Source: Malurus cyaneus samueli (lineage: Eukaryota; Chordata; Aves; Passeriformes; Maluridae). Taken from it: a stretch of 64,000 nt of DNA. Location: the NCBI GenBank assembly GCA_009741485.1, contig CM019238.1, forward strand, positions 7,917,477-7,981,476. The letters run 5' to 3'. Each line of letters opens with the position of its first letter. The stretch's first letter is position 1. Below are positions 24,322 to 38,150 of this stretch, one piece after another. Below the pieces are notes generated by a model, which was not told where the DNA came from, did not search any database, and was given only the letters and a program-made list of their open reading frames with translations. A program made the position numbers and the translations under genes.

Positions 24322-27300
24322 GAAAGGATCCCGGGCTATGGGAACTCAGACTGTGCAAATGGAAGAGCTGTTTGTGCTCTGAGTAAGGAAGTTTAAATTT
24401 GAGTGTGTAAGGCTGCAGAGAGGAAGGGCTTTCTCTAGGGCTGCACTCAGAGCAATCTCTCTTTTGTCTCAAAGGCCACTGGGCTATGACTCACACACAG
24501 CCATCAGACTATTAACACTTTTATTCCAACTAGTTATTTCTGGCTTTCAGCAGCCAAAATACCTAAATGCCCAGAGTGCTTCCGGGTAACTATAGTAATT
24601 ACAAAAACAAACAAGAGCAGCTCGACCCATGGGTCAGCTGAAGCCAAACGCTGAATCACACACTTATTTTTTACCTATAGTTATGAAAAGGAATTTAGGC
24701 TGGACAACAAGGCAGTTCATTTCCAGCTACTCAGAAGATGCTCAGGCAGACAAGCTCAGCACAGTGACCTGGTGCATGCAGAGGGGTGGGTGCTGCACAG
24801 CTTCCCAGAGCAACAGGCAGCCCCCAAACACAACTTCATGCTTTGTAAATCCACCGGAGCCCGATGGACTGCATGAATGTCAGGAACTTATCCTACTCCT
24901 TCTGGATATTCATGATCTGTATGTTTCAGAGAGCTCTGTTAGGGTTTCTCTCTTATTTTCTGAAGTTAGGAGGAAGACTGTTCAAGCTCTAGATGTCATT
25001 TATACATTCAGTTCTTCCTATTCCTGCAGCAGTGATCAACTCACTGTGAGCTGTGTCAGTAATTAGAAACTTCATATTGGAAGGGGTAAGCTCTTCTAGA
25101 AGAAGCCAGAATACAGTCAAATTAATTACTTTGCATCTCAAAAATGTCACATGTTATTTTTAACCAAAATACATTTGCTTATGCAAGGCTGCATTGTGTT
25201 ACTGCTTCACCACAATAGTTTCTTCAACTTCTCTCCCTCTTGGAAAAAAAAGTCAAAATGTACGATCTATTTTGATTATTTAGGACATTGGAAAGAAAGA
25301 CGGCTCAGTAACCACACACTTTACAAGCACATAAACTAAAGGCTAAAGTGCAGTGTGAGAAACCAGATTAATCACAAATAAAGAACAAATCTATTATAGT
25401 GGATAACACATATTTTAAACAAAGGTGATGGCCATTGATTCAGTTGTGTTTCTATTCATTTTCTGTAAAACAAATTTTGCTGAACTACAGGGCCATGAGG
25501 TGTGTATTATCAGTAAATAAAAAGATCAGAATACACTGGAGCAAGACCTTTATGATTCACTAACAAGCCATGAGAAAGAAACCACCAGTCTGGAAGCATC
25601 AAACCTTCCATCAGAACAAGATGAAATAAAATGTGTAACAGGAGCAGCCAAGCTAACTTGGAGAGAGCTCCCAGTTCTCTAAAGCTGTGTCCTCATCTTA
25701 ACGGAACAAGATTTGAACTAAATTAAATCCAAAGTCTCAAAGTTGACAAAAAAAATCCCCTGATACACTAAAGATAAAAAGAGAAAAATGTGATGAAAGT
25801 TTTGTTTTTTCTTCTGGCTGTCATTAAAACACACCAGTGCAAAATGCTGTCTATAGACATAGAGCCAGAGCTGCACAGAGAGAAATCCTGCCCTGCATAG
25901 GCTGAGGTAATTCTGGCCCATGACACCACAAAAGGGTGGCCCTGACTGAGAAGAGAGGTTTTCTTTTGAGGTGTTGCCGTTGTTGCCTGGGTGTTGTTCA
26001 CAGCAACAGTGCACAAAGGACATCTGTAAAACCACGGGGGCTGTCAGCATTCAGGGATGGGCACCGTGGAACCTTCACAGCTTTGCACTCTGGATTAACT
26101 GGCATTTTGAATAACAAATCTTTTGAATTCTGTAGGGAAAGACAAGGCTGACCCTTGTGCCATTCCCCAGTCCTTGCTGGTTTCTAGAGGGGGAAAATTG
26201 CAGGAGTTCCCTTCAAGGAGAAAACCAAGCTAGTAAAATCCCTTCCCCTGGTCCCTCCTACCCCAACAATGCAGAATATTGTTGAGTAAAAATGGAGTCA
26301 TACTCACAAGCAGCAGATATAAAAGACACTTCTGAAAACAGTGGTTGTACACAGAAAGCAGTAGCTGCTTTCCTTTTTTTAGATTTCATGGCTTATTTGT
26401 TTAAACCACAAAGAGACATTTGCATGTTACCCTTTCCTGGTCAGACATGAAAAAATAATGAAGAAAAAAATGCAAGGGCAAGTAACACATCCTGCTAAGT
26501 TTCAAGTTTAATTTTAACTCATGAAACACTTCAGCAAAGATCCATCACTTGATTTTGCATTCTTAAAGAAGAGTATGATCAAAAATTACTTTTCTGAGAG
26601 GTGGAAAGAAACAACAGAACCCCAACCATTATCTTTTCTTATTTTAAACTTCATCCCACACTTGACACAAATTTAGAACTGAATGCGGAATTACTCCTAC
26701 TCTTCTCCTTCACTTATGACTCTTTCTTACCATGCTTTTCAGAGGAGATTGTAAATGTTCTTGGTGAGGGTGCAGTGCAACACGCAACATGTGCGAGGTG
26801 TGCTGCAGGCAGCAGCCACACCAGGTTCCTGATGCTGATGTGGTGACTGACACGTTAAGTCTAATTGCTGATTTAAATAAAACCCACTGGGAGGTGAAAT
26901 AACCCATCAGGATAAAGATGTGTGTGACAAAAAAAAGTGATGCTATATCAGCTGCAATGAGTGGATTCTAAACCCCGAGTTTCTGGAGGTTTTTCAGCCA
27001 CAGTAAGTGTGGCTGTGGCACAGATGTGCCCAGGCAGAGGGCACTGCCCAGAACTGGCACTTTCAGGAGGCTTTTAAAAGTCTGGGAGAGATGGCAAAAG
27101 ACAACCATAAATGTGAACTAATGAGAGGTTAATGATTGATCTAGTCCTTCTCCAGATAGGACAGAAAATGTACTTTTTTTTTAATACTTTACAATGCCCA
27201 GGAATCACACAGTGATGCTGTTTTGATGTTTGTCTTAAAAGGGGAGGATGAAGAATGGCATCTTGCCTTAGAGAAACAAGGGGGAAAATTTCTTTTCTGA

Positions 27301-30300
27301 CTTCAGCAGGTTACAAGAATAATCAGACATGCACAAAAGCCCTGTGTCCTGTGCATGGTAAAGATAAGCAATACAATGTGATGTCTCAAAGCAGGCAAGT
27401 CTGTTGAAAAGCAGCTCTGTCCAGAGGGCTGGTGGGTTGACTCAAAGATGTAGAGGAATACTGAAAAAGCTTCCAAAGAAGCCAAGGAAGATTTTTAAGA
27501 CACTACTCCTTGCCCAGCAAACTGTATTTTCTTGAGGAAATTTCAAGGATTGCAACAGACAGAAACGCTGTGGCCACTTTCTGATTTCACACTCAACACT
27601 GTCTGGAATTGGTGGTTTCTGATGGGTATGGTCTGTGCTAAGTACAACCCAAAGAATTTTGCTCTGACTTTGGCCCTCCCTGTGGTGCTGCCATAGCTAT
27701 TTCTGTGTGCAATCAGAGCAGGAGTTGGACAGATGAAGATTTGAGGAGAAACATTGCATTGCTTTTGCCAGGCAGCTCCGAAATTTACAGTATTTTGCTC
27801 AGCTGGGTTCCAGAAGATTTTCAAGAAAAATCAATCGTACTGACTGCTATGAAATTCCAATGTGCTTCTTGTTTCAGATGAAACAGTGCCAGTGCCATTA
27901 TTTAATGTTCATATCAACGAAAGACTGTGTGGTGCTGATTTCCTTTCACCTTCCCAGCATGGATACTCAGCCTATCTTTGATATTCCCACTACCTTTTTA
28001 TTGTGAATCAAACCAGGATCAAAGAACTCCCACAGGAAACAAAATGGCTTTAGATGCTTAAATAACTTAGACAATGTAACGTGGGAGCAATGGGACATTT
28101 GTACCTGAATTACTCAAAAAGGGCCCCTCTAAACCTGTAACACAGCAAACTCGTCATGCCTCACTCTTTTGCACACTTGGCCCTGCTTTGCAAAAACATG
28201 AATTTGCATTATCATTTTCACTTCTGAAAAAAAAAGAGTTTGAAATGTGTCTTCCAATAATTTATTCATGCAGTGTAATTAAGCACGGAATCTGACACAA
28301 TCCAGCTCTGTGGTTTTTCACCTCTGAGAGTATTTACTATTTGCTTGCCAGTAATTACCACAACCATCTCCTGCTTTGACTTCTGGTACAGAAGAATGTT
28401 TCTAATTTGTTTCCTTAATCTTAAAGGGAACTCGATTTTAAAACTCAGCTGAATGGAGAACTTCCATGAATCAGGCAATAAAACCATTGTAAGTTTTTTC
28501 TTTTTGCTTGTTCATCAGGTTAGGTATTATTGGTTTCTGTCTGAAATGCCCTGGCCAACAATTCTTTTCAGTCCCTGAAGTATTTTTTGTTGTTGTTTCT
28601 TAATACACCCTGTGCCTAAAGGGACAAATGCTTGGAAGTGTTTACATTTTTCACTTGTTTCTTGGAAATCGTGACCCATAGATAAAAAGAATACTTTTGT
28701 GACAATAATTTGGCACTTAAAGAGCTTCTAGTCTTACTGATTGTTTGAATTAATTTTTTTAACCCATCACAGATGTCTGTATTTTATGCTGTGACTTTCT
28801 TATTACTTTACATAGTTGAGAATGATGGTGGTTACGAATATTGTTGCACTGCTACTGTCACGAGATTATAATATGCATTATTTAAACAATGACTTATTGA
28901 AAAAAATTGAAAATGGAATTTTAAGCCTAGCTAGGAATTTGGGGTATTTGAGCAGTCATCTTCCAATAAGTCCAGTATTAGTCTATCCTGCTGGTATTTT
29001 AGATATGCCATAGGGCATCTCTCTCTAACTCTAAATGCTAATATTGATCCTGTAACCTCAGTCTCCTCTACAAGGAATTCAGGTGCTGGGCTGCACTGAG
29101 CATAGGAGTCTTTTGGGGTATTTTTTGCACATGTGTGTCTCTCATTCCCACACCACAAAGCTGCTGCAGTTCCCTGTGTCAGACACAGCTGATTGTGCCT
29201 GAGCATGGATTTGGTGGCTCTGCTGTGCCTCTGCACAGGGAAAAAGCACCAGCCCTGCATTTACAGCCATGGGAGAGTGTAACTGGAAGGCAAGACCCCC
29301 AACTGCAGCCAGGCACCGTTTCCACAAAGATTTATTACCAGTGGCTTCCAATGCCCAACAATCTTCTCGAGTTCTCTGCTTCTGGTTTGCTCCTTGATTA
29401 ATTAAGGACTTGACTTTGTGAAACTCAGATTTTTTCCCAACAGCATTTTATACAGGAAAGAGCAATTACAGGCTCAGGATTGAAATCACTGAATGCACTA
29501 CACGCACACAGCATTGGACTCATTCCACTGAACTTTTCCAGTAATTAATGACATTTTCACCAAAAAGCTGAGAAAATATAGGGATAATAAGAAGTCAAAT
29601 GTATAACATTGACAGACATGGGTTTCAAAGAGGGGGCAGAGTTTCCAAGGCCTCCTGTAGTTACATGACTACCTCAGAGCTCTTCTTTCCACTCAGCTGT
29701 CCCCAGCACTTCCCACAGTTATACCCTGACCTTAGGAGCTGAGCATGATTATGATGATCATGTCAGAGTTCCCTTCTGACATAACACGTGTTTGGTTAGG
29801 AGTTCATCAAGCCAACATTTATTTTTGACACCTGGATTCCCAACAGGCACTGGAGATGTCCCTGTGCCCTGTTCCCTGTTGTCAGTCCCTGCCCTGGGGC
29901 TCTGCTATTTGCTGACTGACAGAGTGCCTGTAGCTGTTCCCAGAACAGAGCCCAGTCAAGCTCAGAGTTGTTACTGGGAACAGGAGAGGCAACACCCTGC
30001 CCCAGCAGAGTGATAACTGGCGGTTTCAGATGATGTTTGTCAAGTAAATTGCACTGGCAGAGCCCATACCCCCATGCCATGAGCAGTTTGTGCTTCCTAC
30101 GAGACATTCCCACAAAAAGGTAAGATTTTTTCCAGCATTTGGGCATTTCCCTCTGCTGCTCTGGAGGCTCCTCCAAGGTCTTCAGCAGAAACACCCCAGG
30201 TCTGTTACCACCGTTCCTATTTGAAGACAGTCCCTGGACAAGTCAGGTGGATCTGAGAGAATGTAGGGAACACACAATTTTCCAGAGGCCCCCAATGTTC

Positions 30301-32184
30301 AAGCACTGGAAGAAACACAGTTTGATTATTGCATTCTGACTACTCTATTGCACAAGCATGTTATGAATGAAAGGGTTATGCAAAAATCATAGTGGATTTC
30401 GCTTTTTCTTATTGAACTGTTTCATTGTAAGCATGTACAATGCCCCCAAAAATAATTTTTGTAGAAAAAGAAGAGCTAGCAGGCTCTTCTGCCTGCTTCT
30501 TTGCAATAAGACAGATAACCATGATGTTGAAGTTCTCCCCTTGCTATTTTAAAACTTTCCACTTAGTCTCGCAGTCCTCGTGCTGAAAGATACTTCAGAA
30601 AGTTTGATTTTGCAATCAGTGAATATAGAACTGTATTTTTTATTGTTGGTTGGCTTCTGTAAATAGAGAATTTAATTACAGAAGATCAGAATTTTCTCCT
30701 TGCTAAACACTCTGCAGGTCCAGTAGTAAAATATCCTCACCCATGTGTCCTAACCCACTGGGCATTCACAGAATTACTCTTGTCCCAATGACTGGCCAAC
30801 CCATGATGGAAATGACATTACCCTCGGATGAGCTCAGTGCATTGGGAAGCCTTAGTGCAGGCTCCAAGGGACCACAATAAAAATAGGAGGGATTAAAGAA
30901 TCTTTGTTTGCAATTTGAGTAAATACACCAAGGCCAAAGGAGATGCAAAACCTGAACTGTGCTCTTGAAACTTGGAGATAACAAAAGGAATCTGACAGGG
31001 CAGCGTGTGGGAAAGCAGGGATTGCCACTGCTTGTGTTGCTGCTGCCTGAATCAAAGGGCTGTCTGCATTTTTACTGGCATAGCTGAGCTGCCATGTATC
31101 TGCTGGCACGAGTATGCCATGGGAACGCTCTGATATTGATAAAAAGAACATTGTTCCCAGTTTAGTTTATATTGCTTCAGCAGCATTTAAAGAGATGTCA
31201 CTCCCCCCAAGAATATCCAAGAAGATGTTTATCAGCCTAATTATAGCAATTTGAATTCATGCATCACTATATATCTGTGTGGTTTTCCTGCAGATTACGT
31301 TGGAAACGGAGCTTCTCAGAATGAGCCAGTGGCAGTCATTTCATCTGTGTTGCACACAAACTGGTTACTGAGGCAGATTTTTGCTGTATCACTAAAGAGG
31401 GATTATTGGAATTTCCCATAGGAACACATTGCTCTGAATTAACAGCCTGGAAAAAAAAAAGAAGCTTCCAACACTGATAGGCTGAGTGGCATCCAACGTG
31501 ACTGTGAGGTGTCAATGGCCACTCTGAGCTATTAGTGCTACAGATGCTTTTTCCAGGATCTAGCCATAAGTGCTTAGGTGATTTGCAAATGGAGCCCCAA
31601 GCACTCACAAACAGCAAGCAACAAAACAGATCCTCTGGAGAAAGTCAGCTGCAAACGGGCCAGTGCTTAAATGAAGAATGGTTTTCCAGAGATTTTCCAA
31701 AGTTATTTCTTAAAATTCCCGAAGAGTTGAAGTGCAAGTCACATGAAATCTCTCTGGCCACCAGATTTCACTGCTGGAGGAACTGGAATTGAAGAAAATA
31801 ACACCAAAACTTGCCATCAAGGCTGCTCTATGGCCCAAAGCACGAGGTTTTCTCCTCGGGAGGTGCCAGGTCAGCCTGAGAGCTTCTGCCTAAGGCAGGA
31901 GAAATGAGTGATCTGACTTTGGTGTCAGTGTGAGGAGCTCCAGTGCTGGGGACAGCTCTGCTCTGTTTGGAGAGGGAAGGCAAAGCACGACAGAAACGGC
32001 TGTAAGGTAGAACAGAAAAATGAAAAAACACTGTTGTGGGAAGTTCGGTGTGCAGGCCAGGAAAGCTCCTGATGGGGGCTGGGGGGCACAGCTGGGTGAG
32101 GAACATGGCACCTGGGGTAAGGGACATGGCATCTGTGCCACAGGGCAGGGCTGTGTCTGCTGCTGCCTCTGCACCCCTCTCCTG

Positions 32185-32398
32185 TTCAGATCAGATGTCA
32201 GGAGGGAGTTGTTCACTCACAGAGTGCTGAGGCCCTGGCACAGGCTGCCCAGAGAGCTGTGCTGCCTCTTTCTGCCAGTGCCCAGGGCCAGGCTGGATGG
32301 CTCAGAGCAGCCTGATCCAGTGGGTGGCATCCTGGCAGCGGCTGGGACGAGATGATCTTTAGGGTCCCTCCCAAGCCAAGCCATCCTGCGATTCTGTG
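32185..32398 (+). mobile_element. CR1 LINE 3' end fragment (plus orientation)
   Basis: Recognisable CR1 blocks: GATGTCAGGAGGGAGTTGTT, GAGTGCTGAGGCCCTGGCAC, GGCTGCCCAGAGAGCTGTG, AGGGCCAGGCTGGATGGCTC, GAGATGATCTTTAGGGTCCC and the terminal GATTCTGTG. It is 5' truncated with no coding capacity, in GAB3 intron 1. Confidence 0.9.
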
Positions 32399-35286
32399 CT
32401 CTCACATTTGCTGTGGTGCATAGCAACTCGTCTGCTGGGCCATCTGCTGAGCTCCTGCTGCTCAAATTAGGACTGCGACTCCTCATTCCTACATGTGCTG
32501 CAGCCTTTCAAATCTTACACCCTCCTCACTGCAAACCTTCTTCTCCTGCCTGAGCCATGCCATCATCCATCCTCACCAGCTGCTAGGCTGCCAGCACAGG
32601 AGGTGTTTGGCTGCCTTCCACTGTGTCTCACCCTTGGATCAATACCCTCACCTGGGGAGGAGCATTCCGTGCCCTTGGCTGTGCTCTGAGTGCTGTCCCA
32701 TCAAACAGGGTCATGGTTTGGGAATGGTGTGGGAATCCCCCAGCCAGCAGCCAGCATCTGCTCTTGCATTCTGTATTTCTGGGTCCCCAGCACACTGTTG
32801 GCCGTGAGTCATGCAAATCTTATGCCAGGCAAAGCAAAAACGGGTGCGCCATGCATAGATTTAATCTCTCAAATAGAAAGTGAGATGTTTCAGTGACAGT
32901 TTACTCTTTTTAAGAAGTTACCAATTTCTCTGCAGCTCTGCTTTTATTTTTCACCATAGTTCTATCTGGCTGAAATATCTTTTTGTGGAAAATTTTGTGA
33001 GTGAGATGTTACACGAAATGAACTGAAACTGTGCATTTGAACATATTCATATCCATTCATTGCCTCCAGTTTCCAATTCCAATCTGCTCAATGCTGAAGT
33101 TCCCATACCACACACCACCTCTTGTTATCTCCAGCAAGGAGACACGAAAATTGTGCACCATGAACTAAATCTGGAGTCATTATGCACAATCACGTGCAAC
33201 TCAAAACAGGTACCCTGACTGCAGCAGCCCCAGGTGGAAGTCAGAAGTGACCATTTGCCATCAACAAACTGATCTTAGGCTTTATGCCCATTAATATATA
33301 AGGTTGTGTATCTGAGCGTTTCTCTCTGCTCCTTATCTTTTATTCATATACATGGATGGCACATAAAACACCAGCTTTCTTTAAAAAAACCCCGATCTCT
33401 GAACTAAAACGTAGAGCAATGCGCTCATACAGAGATCCCAGTTCCATTTCCAAGTAAACCCGAGGAACAAGTCAAACTGAAAGCTGTCTGTGGGTGCACA
33501 GTGAGTTCTGAGCACATGAGAATTAGAGGGGAGCTGCTGAAGCCTTCACACAGCTCAGGCTGCTGAGCTCCACGCAAAGGGTTCCTGTCACCGGGTGCAT
33601 CTCTGTGACCATCCCTCCCCAGGGATGTGTGCTCTGGACAGCACTGCACAGCCACAGCTCCACACCAGCTCCTCTGGCTCTTCACTCCCCAGCTCGTGGT
33701 GCCCGTTCTCTAAAGGCAAATTTCACTCGAGCATCCCTGACCCCACACGAGGTAAGTGCACGGTGAGGGGAGTTTGTAGTGATTTACAGCAGCAATGTGA
33801 ATATGCTTAATCTTCACCCAGCTAACTGCAGCCTATCTGAAAGCTGGCCATGTCTGCCATCTCCTGCCTTGACATAATATTATCCAGATTAACAACCAAG
33901 TTGTTTGCCCCAACAAAGAGCACAGGCAAACATCCCCACAGCCCATCTGGACTGCTCTAATGGGTAAACTGCTTCAATTTAACAACCAGCAAACCAAGTT
34001 TACTTACAAGTTTTAGAAGATCATTTCAAGGACCTGGAATAAAAGACAAATGGGTCCCTTAGGAGGACAACATAACAGAACTGCAGAGGGTATAATTCAC
34101 CCTTCATTCTGTTTAGCAATGCTGCTGCTGCTGTTCAAAACTGCACAGTTTGCTGAGCATATGCAACATGGCCCTGGAAAGGACAAACTGTAGGTTGCAC
34201 TTCTCCCAGCTGGAGACTTCTGTGGAGAAAATGCCTGGTAAAATCTTATTCACTCCGAAGAGAGATAAATCATAATAATTGCGCTTTAGGGTTTGAGATA
34301 AATGCAGTGTCTGGCAAGGGTAAAGGATTTGACAGAGTCCAAATGAGGGTTTGAACTCCTTGAGGGCAAGAAAGCCTCTAACACCCTCTCCTTCAGTGTG
34401 AGGCTGAATACTGGCTGTGGTGGAAAACAACCAACTGCAGCAGCAGGGAGCTCCTGATGTAAGTAAATAACTGATCCTGATGGATCCTAAACTGCTCCTT
34501 TGTTTTCTGACACAGAGAGTCAGACACACCCCAAGGTCTAAGGCACTAGGGGTTGGCTTGGGGCTAAAAATTAGGAAAGTATCGTATTAAATCCACTTTT
34601 CACACCCATCATATTAGGAGATGCTTCTAGTCATTCAAGCTCTATCCCTTCATTCAAGGAGTGTTAAGAAAAAAAAAAAAGAGGATTTTAAACCCTGTGC
34701 AATTTGGGATCAAGACTAGTCGCATCTTTGGCTCTCGCTGTACTTCTAATTTACTCATCCCCTGTAAGTTTTACACTAATGTAGGATTTTCTGGAATGCT
34801 TCACATCCAAAGGTCTCTTGCATAGGGGGAGCACCTAATTGCTTCTTTGTAAAAAAGTAACAGATAAATGAAACTACAAAAATAATCTCTAATATAATTG
34901 CATGCACTGAACTGGTTTAGGTTGTGGCCATGGTCTTCTTCCCTAACACACAAAGAAATCAGAGGCCTCATACTGAAGAAGAATTTATTTATAAGTAAAC
35001 ATATATAAAGAGATCTTCCAGATGAATTGCTAATCTGTTCCATTAACTGACAGCTCAATACCACTCCTGTCCCACCTCCTGCCAGGGCAAGGTCTGACAG
35101 CTCTCAGCTGCTCTGCCTGGGCTGGAGCAGAGACAGCCCTTACCCAGGGTGAGCCCAGAGCTCCTCACTTTGGGGAGCCTCTGACGGTGTTTGTGAGGTG
35201 CTGTGGCTGATGCTGGAAGCTCTGGGCTGTGCTCCTGGAGCACCAAACCCTTCAGCCCTCCCACAGCACCTTGGGCAGGCACAGTG

Positions 35287-35467
35287 CCCTGATGGGCTCT
35301 GCCCTGATGGGCTCTCAGTGCCCTGATGGGCTCTGCCCTGATGGGCTCTCAATGCCCTGATGGGCTCTCAGTGCCCTGATGGGCTCTCAATGCCCTGGTG
35401 GGCTCTGCTCTGATGGGCTCTCAATGCCCCGATGGGCTCTCAATGCCCTGATGGGCTGTCAGTGCCC
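35287..35467. repeat. Minisatellite with 19 bp and 15 bp units (~10 copies)
   Basis: Ten copies of CCCTGATGGGCTCT are present, followed either by CAATG or CAGTG (19 bp unit) or by G alone (15 bp unit). The first two 15/19 pairs alternate, then 19 bp units dominate. Variants include GGTGGG for GATGGG at about 35397 and CTGTC for CTCTC in the last copy. It lies in a GC-rich block (about 35060-35620) of GAB3 intron 1. Confidence 0.93.
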
Positions 35468-35750
35468 TTGGCCTGCTGCTCATGGAAGTGGCTTGCAGTG
35501 GCTGAATCAGCCCCTGGGGCTGAACAGGAGCTCGTGGAGGCAGAGCAGGAGCACCCACAGGCAGAGAAGGGAGGAGATGGCCCTGCTCTTGTGCACATTG
35601 GCAATCCAGGCTCATAAAGATGCTCAGGCAGCCCAAGGGCAGACAGGTACCTGGGGCTGCTCTCAAAGAGCCCGAGCATGTTTTGGTGTATCTGATCCAT
35701 GGCAACCTGCCAGACTGCCCCAAAAAGGACAATGGACTCAAATTTCCCGC

Positions 35751-35774
35751 TTTTTTTTTTTTTTTTTTTTTTTT
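35751..35774. repeat. T24 homopolymer
   Basis: 24 consecutive T. It produces spurious poly-Lys or poly-Phe frames and is prone to length error or polymorphism. Confidence 0.95.
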
Positions 35775-36332
35775 CCTCAAAGCTTGTTCCCTCTGAGAGA
35801 TCTTCCCTCCCGAGAGTGACTTTGCAGAGTGAATTTTCAGCAGTGCCCGTGTCCTTTGACACCTCCAAGTACCTGCTCAATGCACAGGAGTGTGAGGAGC
35901 CAGGTTTTACTGTGCAAATTCGATCTTGCAAAGAACAAAGCCAAAAGACTTAGCAAAACTCCCAAGGTGTCATTTTTTTATATGCTGACATGCTCAGAAA
36001 TTCTGTTGTAATTTCCTTCTAAGTAGTCTGGGGTTAATGAGACTGAAGAGAATTATAGGAAGGAAATAAATAATTATATATTCTCTTTTTTTTTTCCCTC
36101 AACATGTCCCAAATGTCACCTTTGACCTGGCTTTCTATTTCTGGCATGGACTAAATCCTCTATTTATTTAGCAGCCTACACACCATTACAGTAACATAGC
36201 AACAGTACTTTCAGTAGTGAATTTTAAAAAAAAGCAAAGCAAAAAAAAGAACATATGAACATGTTAAAACTGTTAAAGCATTGCAGTCTAGTAACACTTC
36301 AATAAATGCTTCTTTTTTTTTTTTCCTTCCTT

Positions 36333-36364
36333 AAATGCCACAATTATTAAGCTTCCAAAGGAGA
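36333..36364. repeat. Perfect 32 bp duplicate, copy 1
   Basis: The 32 bp from AAATGCCACAATTATTAAGC through TTCCAAAGGAGA are identical to 38119-38150, in the same orientation. The flanks are unrelated: a T14 tract and CCTTCC on the left here, and GGGATG on the right. Confidence 0.95.
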
Positions 36365-38118
36365 GGGATGCACAGGGGAACCAAAGAAGTGCCACCACCA
36401 CGAAGTCTGTTCTTCCTGTGCCAATCTGATTGTCCCCTAACCTTTCTGCTGGTTTGTCTTAATGATGTTTCAGCTTGACTCTTTCCCAGGCTCAGCACAG
36501 ATGAAAGCGGGAGTTTGGGGAGGATTTTGAAATAATGATGGGATTTAGCTGGTGGTCAAGAACAGTTGACCATTATTTTATAAACCACAGCTCAAGGCTG
36601 ATGTGACAGTCATCCATCAAAAAGGAATATTTGAAAGAGTATAAAGTGGAACTGGAGTAACAGTGCCATTTTCAGTCCAAATCCCAGTTTTACCAGGAAA
36701 GCTAATCAGTGAAGAACTGAAGACCTGGAGTCAGGGGAAGACCAAGTGAAAATGTATTACAAACCTTATTTCAGTGGGAGCAAAGCACATGAAAATCTCA
36801 AAAAACCCAATTCCCTGAGCTACTTGAGCGCTTCTTATTTTTAAATCTAAGGCCCCAATGAGAATGCAGTTATTTTCTTAGGATGGGTTCAAAATGTTGA
36901 ACTTATCAAAAATAAAACTTCTTAAGCTTGCGAAGCTTCCACTATAAATATTAGTAAACAATGCAGATGATGTAGCTGGAACAGCAGTGAGAGCTTGGCC
37001 AAGGAGTGTATGCCTTCTCCTGAAACTTCTTCATTGCTACTGTAAACTCAGCTGGCATCTCTTCAGATGTTTCCTCTCCTCCCATAGCGATTCGAGAGTT
37101 CACAGTCACCTCTGAATGCTGGGGGCTTTTCTGTGGAAGCAGCAGCAGCCCTTGGAAGCTCAGCTTTACAGCAGGCACACAGAGGCAGCTTTCCCAATGC
37201 CCCGACAGCCAGGACTTTGCTAAACTTAGTGGTTTTGCTGCACAGCTTGTAAAGTCTGCAAGTAAAACACAGCTCATGCTTGTTCTGAACTATTGGCTTC
37301 TGCTTGGCACGACCAGTTGGTGTCAGCTTGAAAAAATGGCTTCACAACTGCTAAATCCTTGAACTTCTACAAACAGTTTGCAAGTCTGGTATGTAAAAAC
37401 AGATTGTTCACAAACTCTGCGCTCTGCTGACATTACAACAGTTGGGAAGTTAGAAAGGGTCCCCTTATGGCCATTCTTCTGTCCAACAGAAATATGAATA
37501 CATAACCCAAGGTCCTGAGGCTTGGGAGTTGCAGGATGAATATTTATCACTAACAGGGCTCACAGAAACTATTGCCTTTTAAAAAAAGCATTGTCAAAAA
37601 TGAGTCAAAAACTTTCAAATGACAATCTAAGTTCTATTTAAATTAACACTCTCATTTAGGTAATTTCAAATTCATAGTATTGACAACATTTTACTGCCTT
37701 TCTGTGAAATGTTCTGTGAAAAGGGATCCTGGATAACTGAAATGTGCTGTTTGGGGCTTTTGTGGAAAGCTACAATGCAGTTTTGACTGCAGGGGTCAGG
37801 TGGGGTTTTTGGCATCAGGAGGGAAGGGAATAACAAAATCTCTAAGAACAGTTGTCTCATTCTAACAGTTACAAAGCTATGAATGAATTAGCCTCAGAAA
37901 GGGAGTATTTTTCTGGCATAAAGACTAGGCAAAAGTTTTGGTTTATTTTTAACAAATACTAAGCTGCAGCAGATTTTAAAACTGATTTTTGCACGGCTAA
38001 GTGTTTGTTGGTTTGTTTGTTTATTTTCCTGATGCAACACAAACTGAAACAAGTCAGAGATATTATTGTAAAGCAGAAAATACTTTAAAAGTTGAAGTAT
38101 TGCATTTATTTAACAATC

Positions 38119-38150
38119 AAATGCCACAATTATTAAGCTTCCAAAGGAGA
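38119..38150. repeat. Perfect 32 bp duplicate, copy 2
   Basis: This is identical to 36333-36364. It is flanked on the left by TTTATTTAACAATC and on the right by AAACAAAGG, within the AT-rich part of GAB3 intron 1. Confidence 0.95.

Noticed and set aside
24629..25066. Plus-strand 145-codon frame
   Set aside because: No homology recognised, no exon signals, and in AT-moderate intronic DNA. I cannot support it as a gene.
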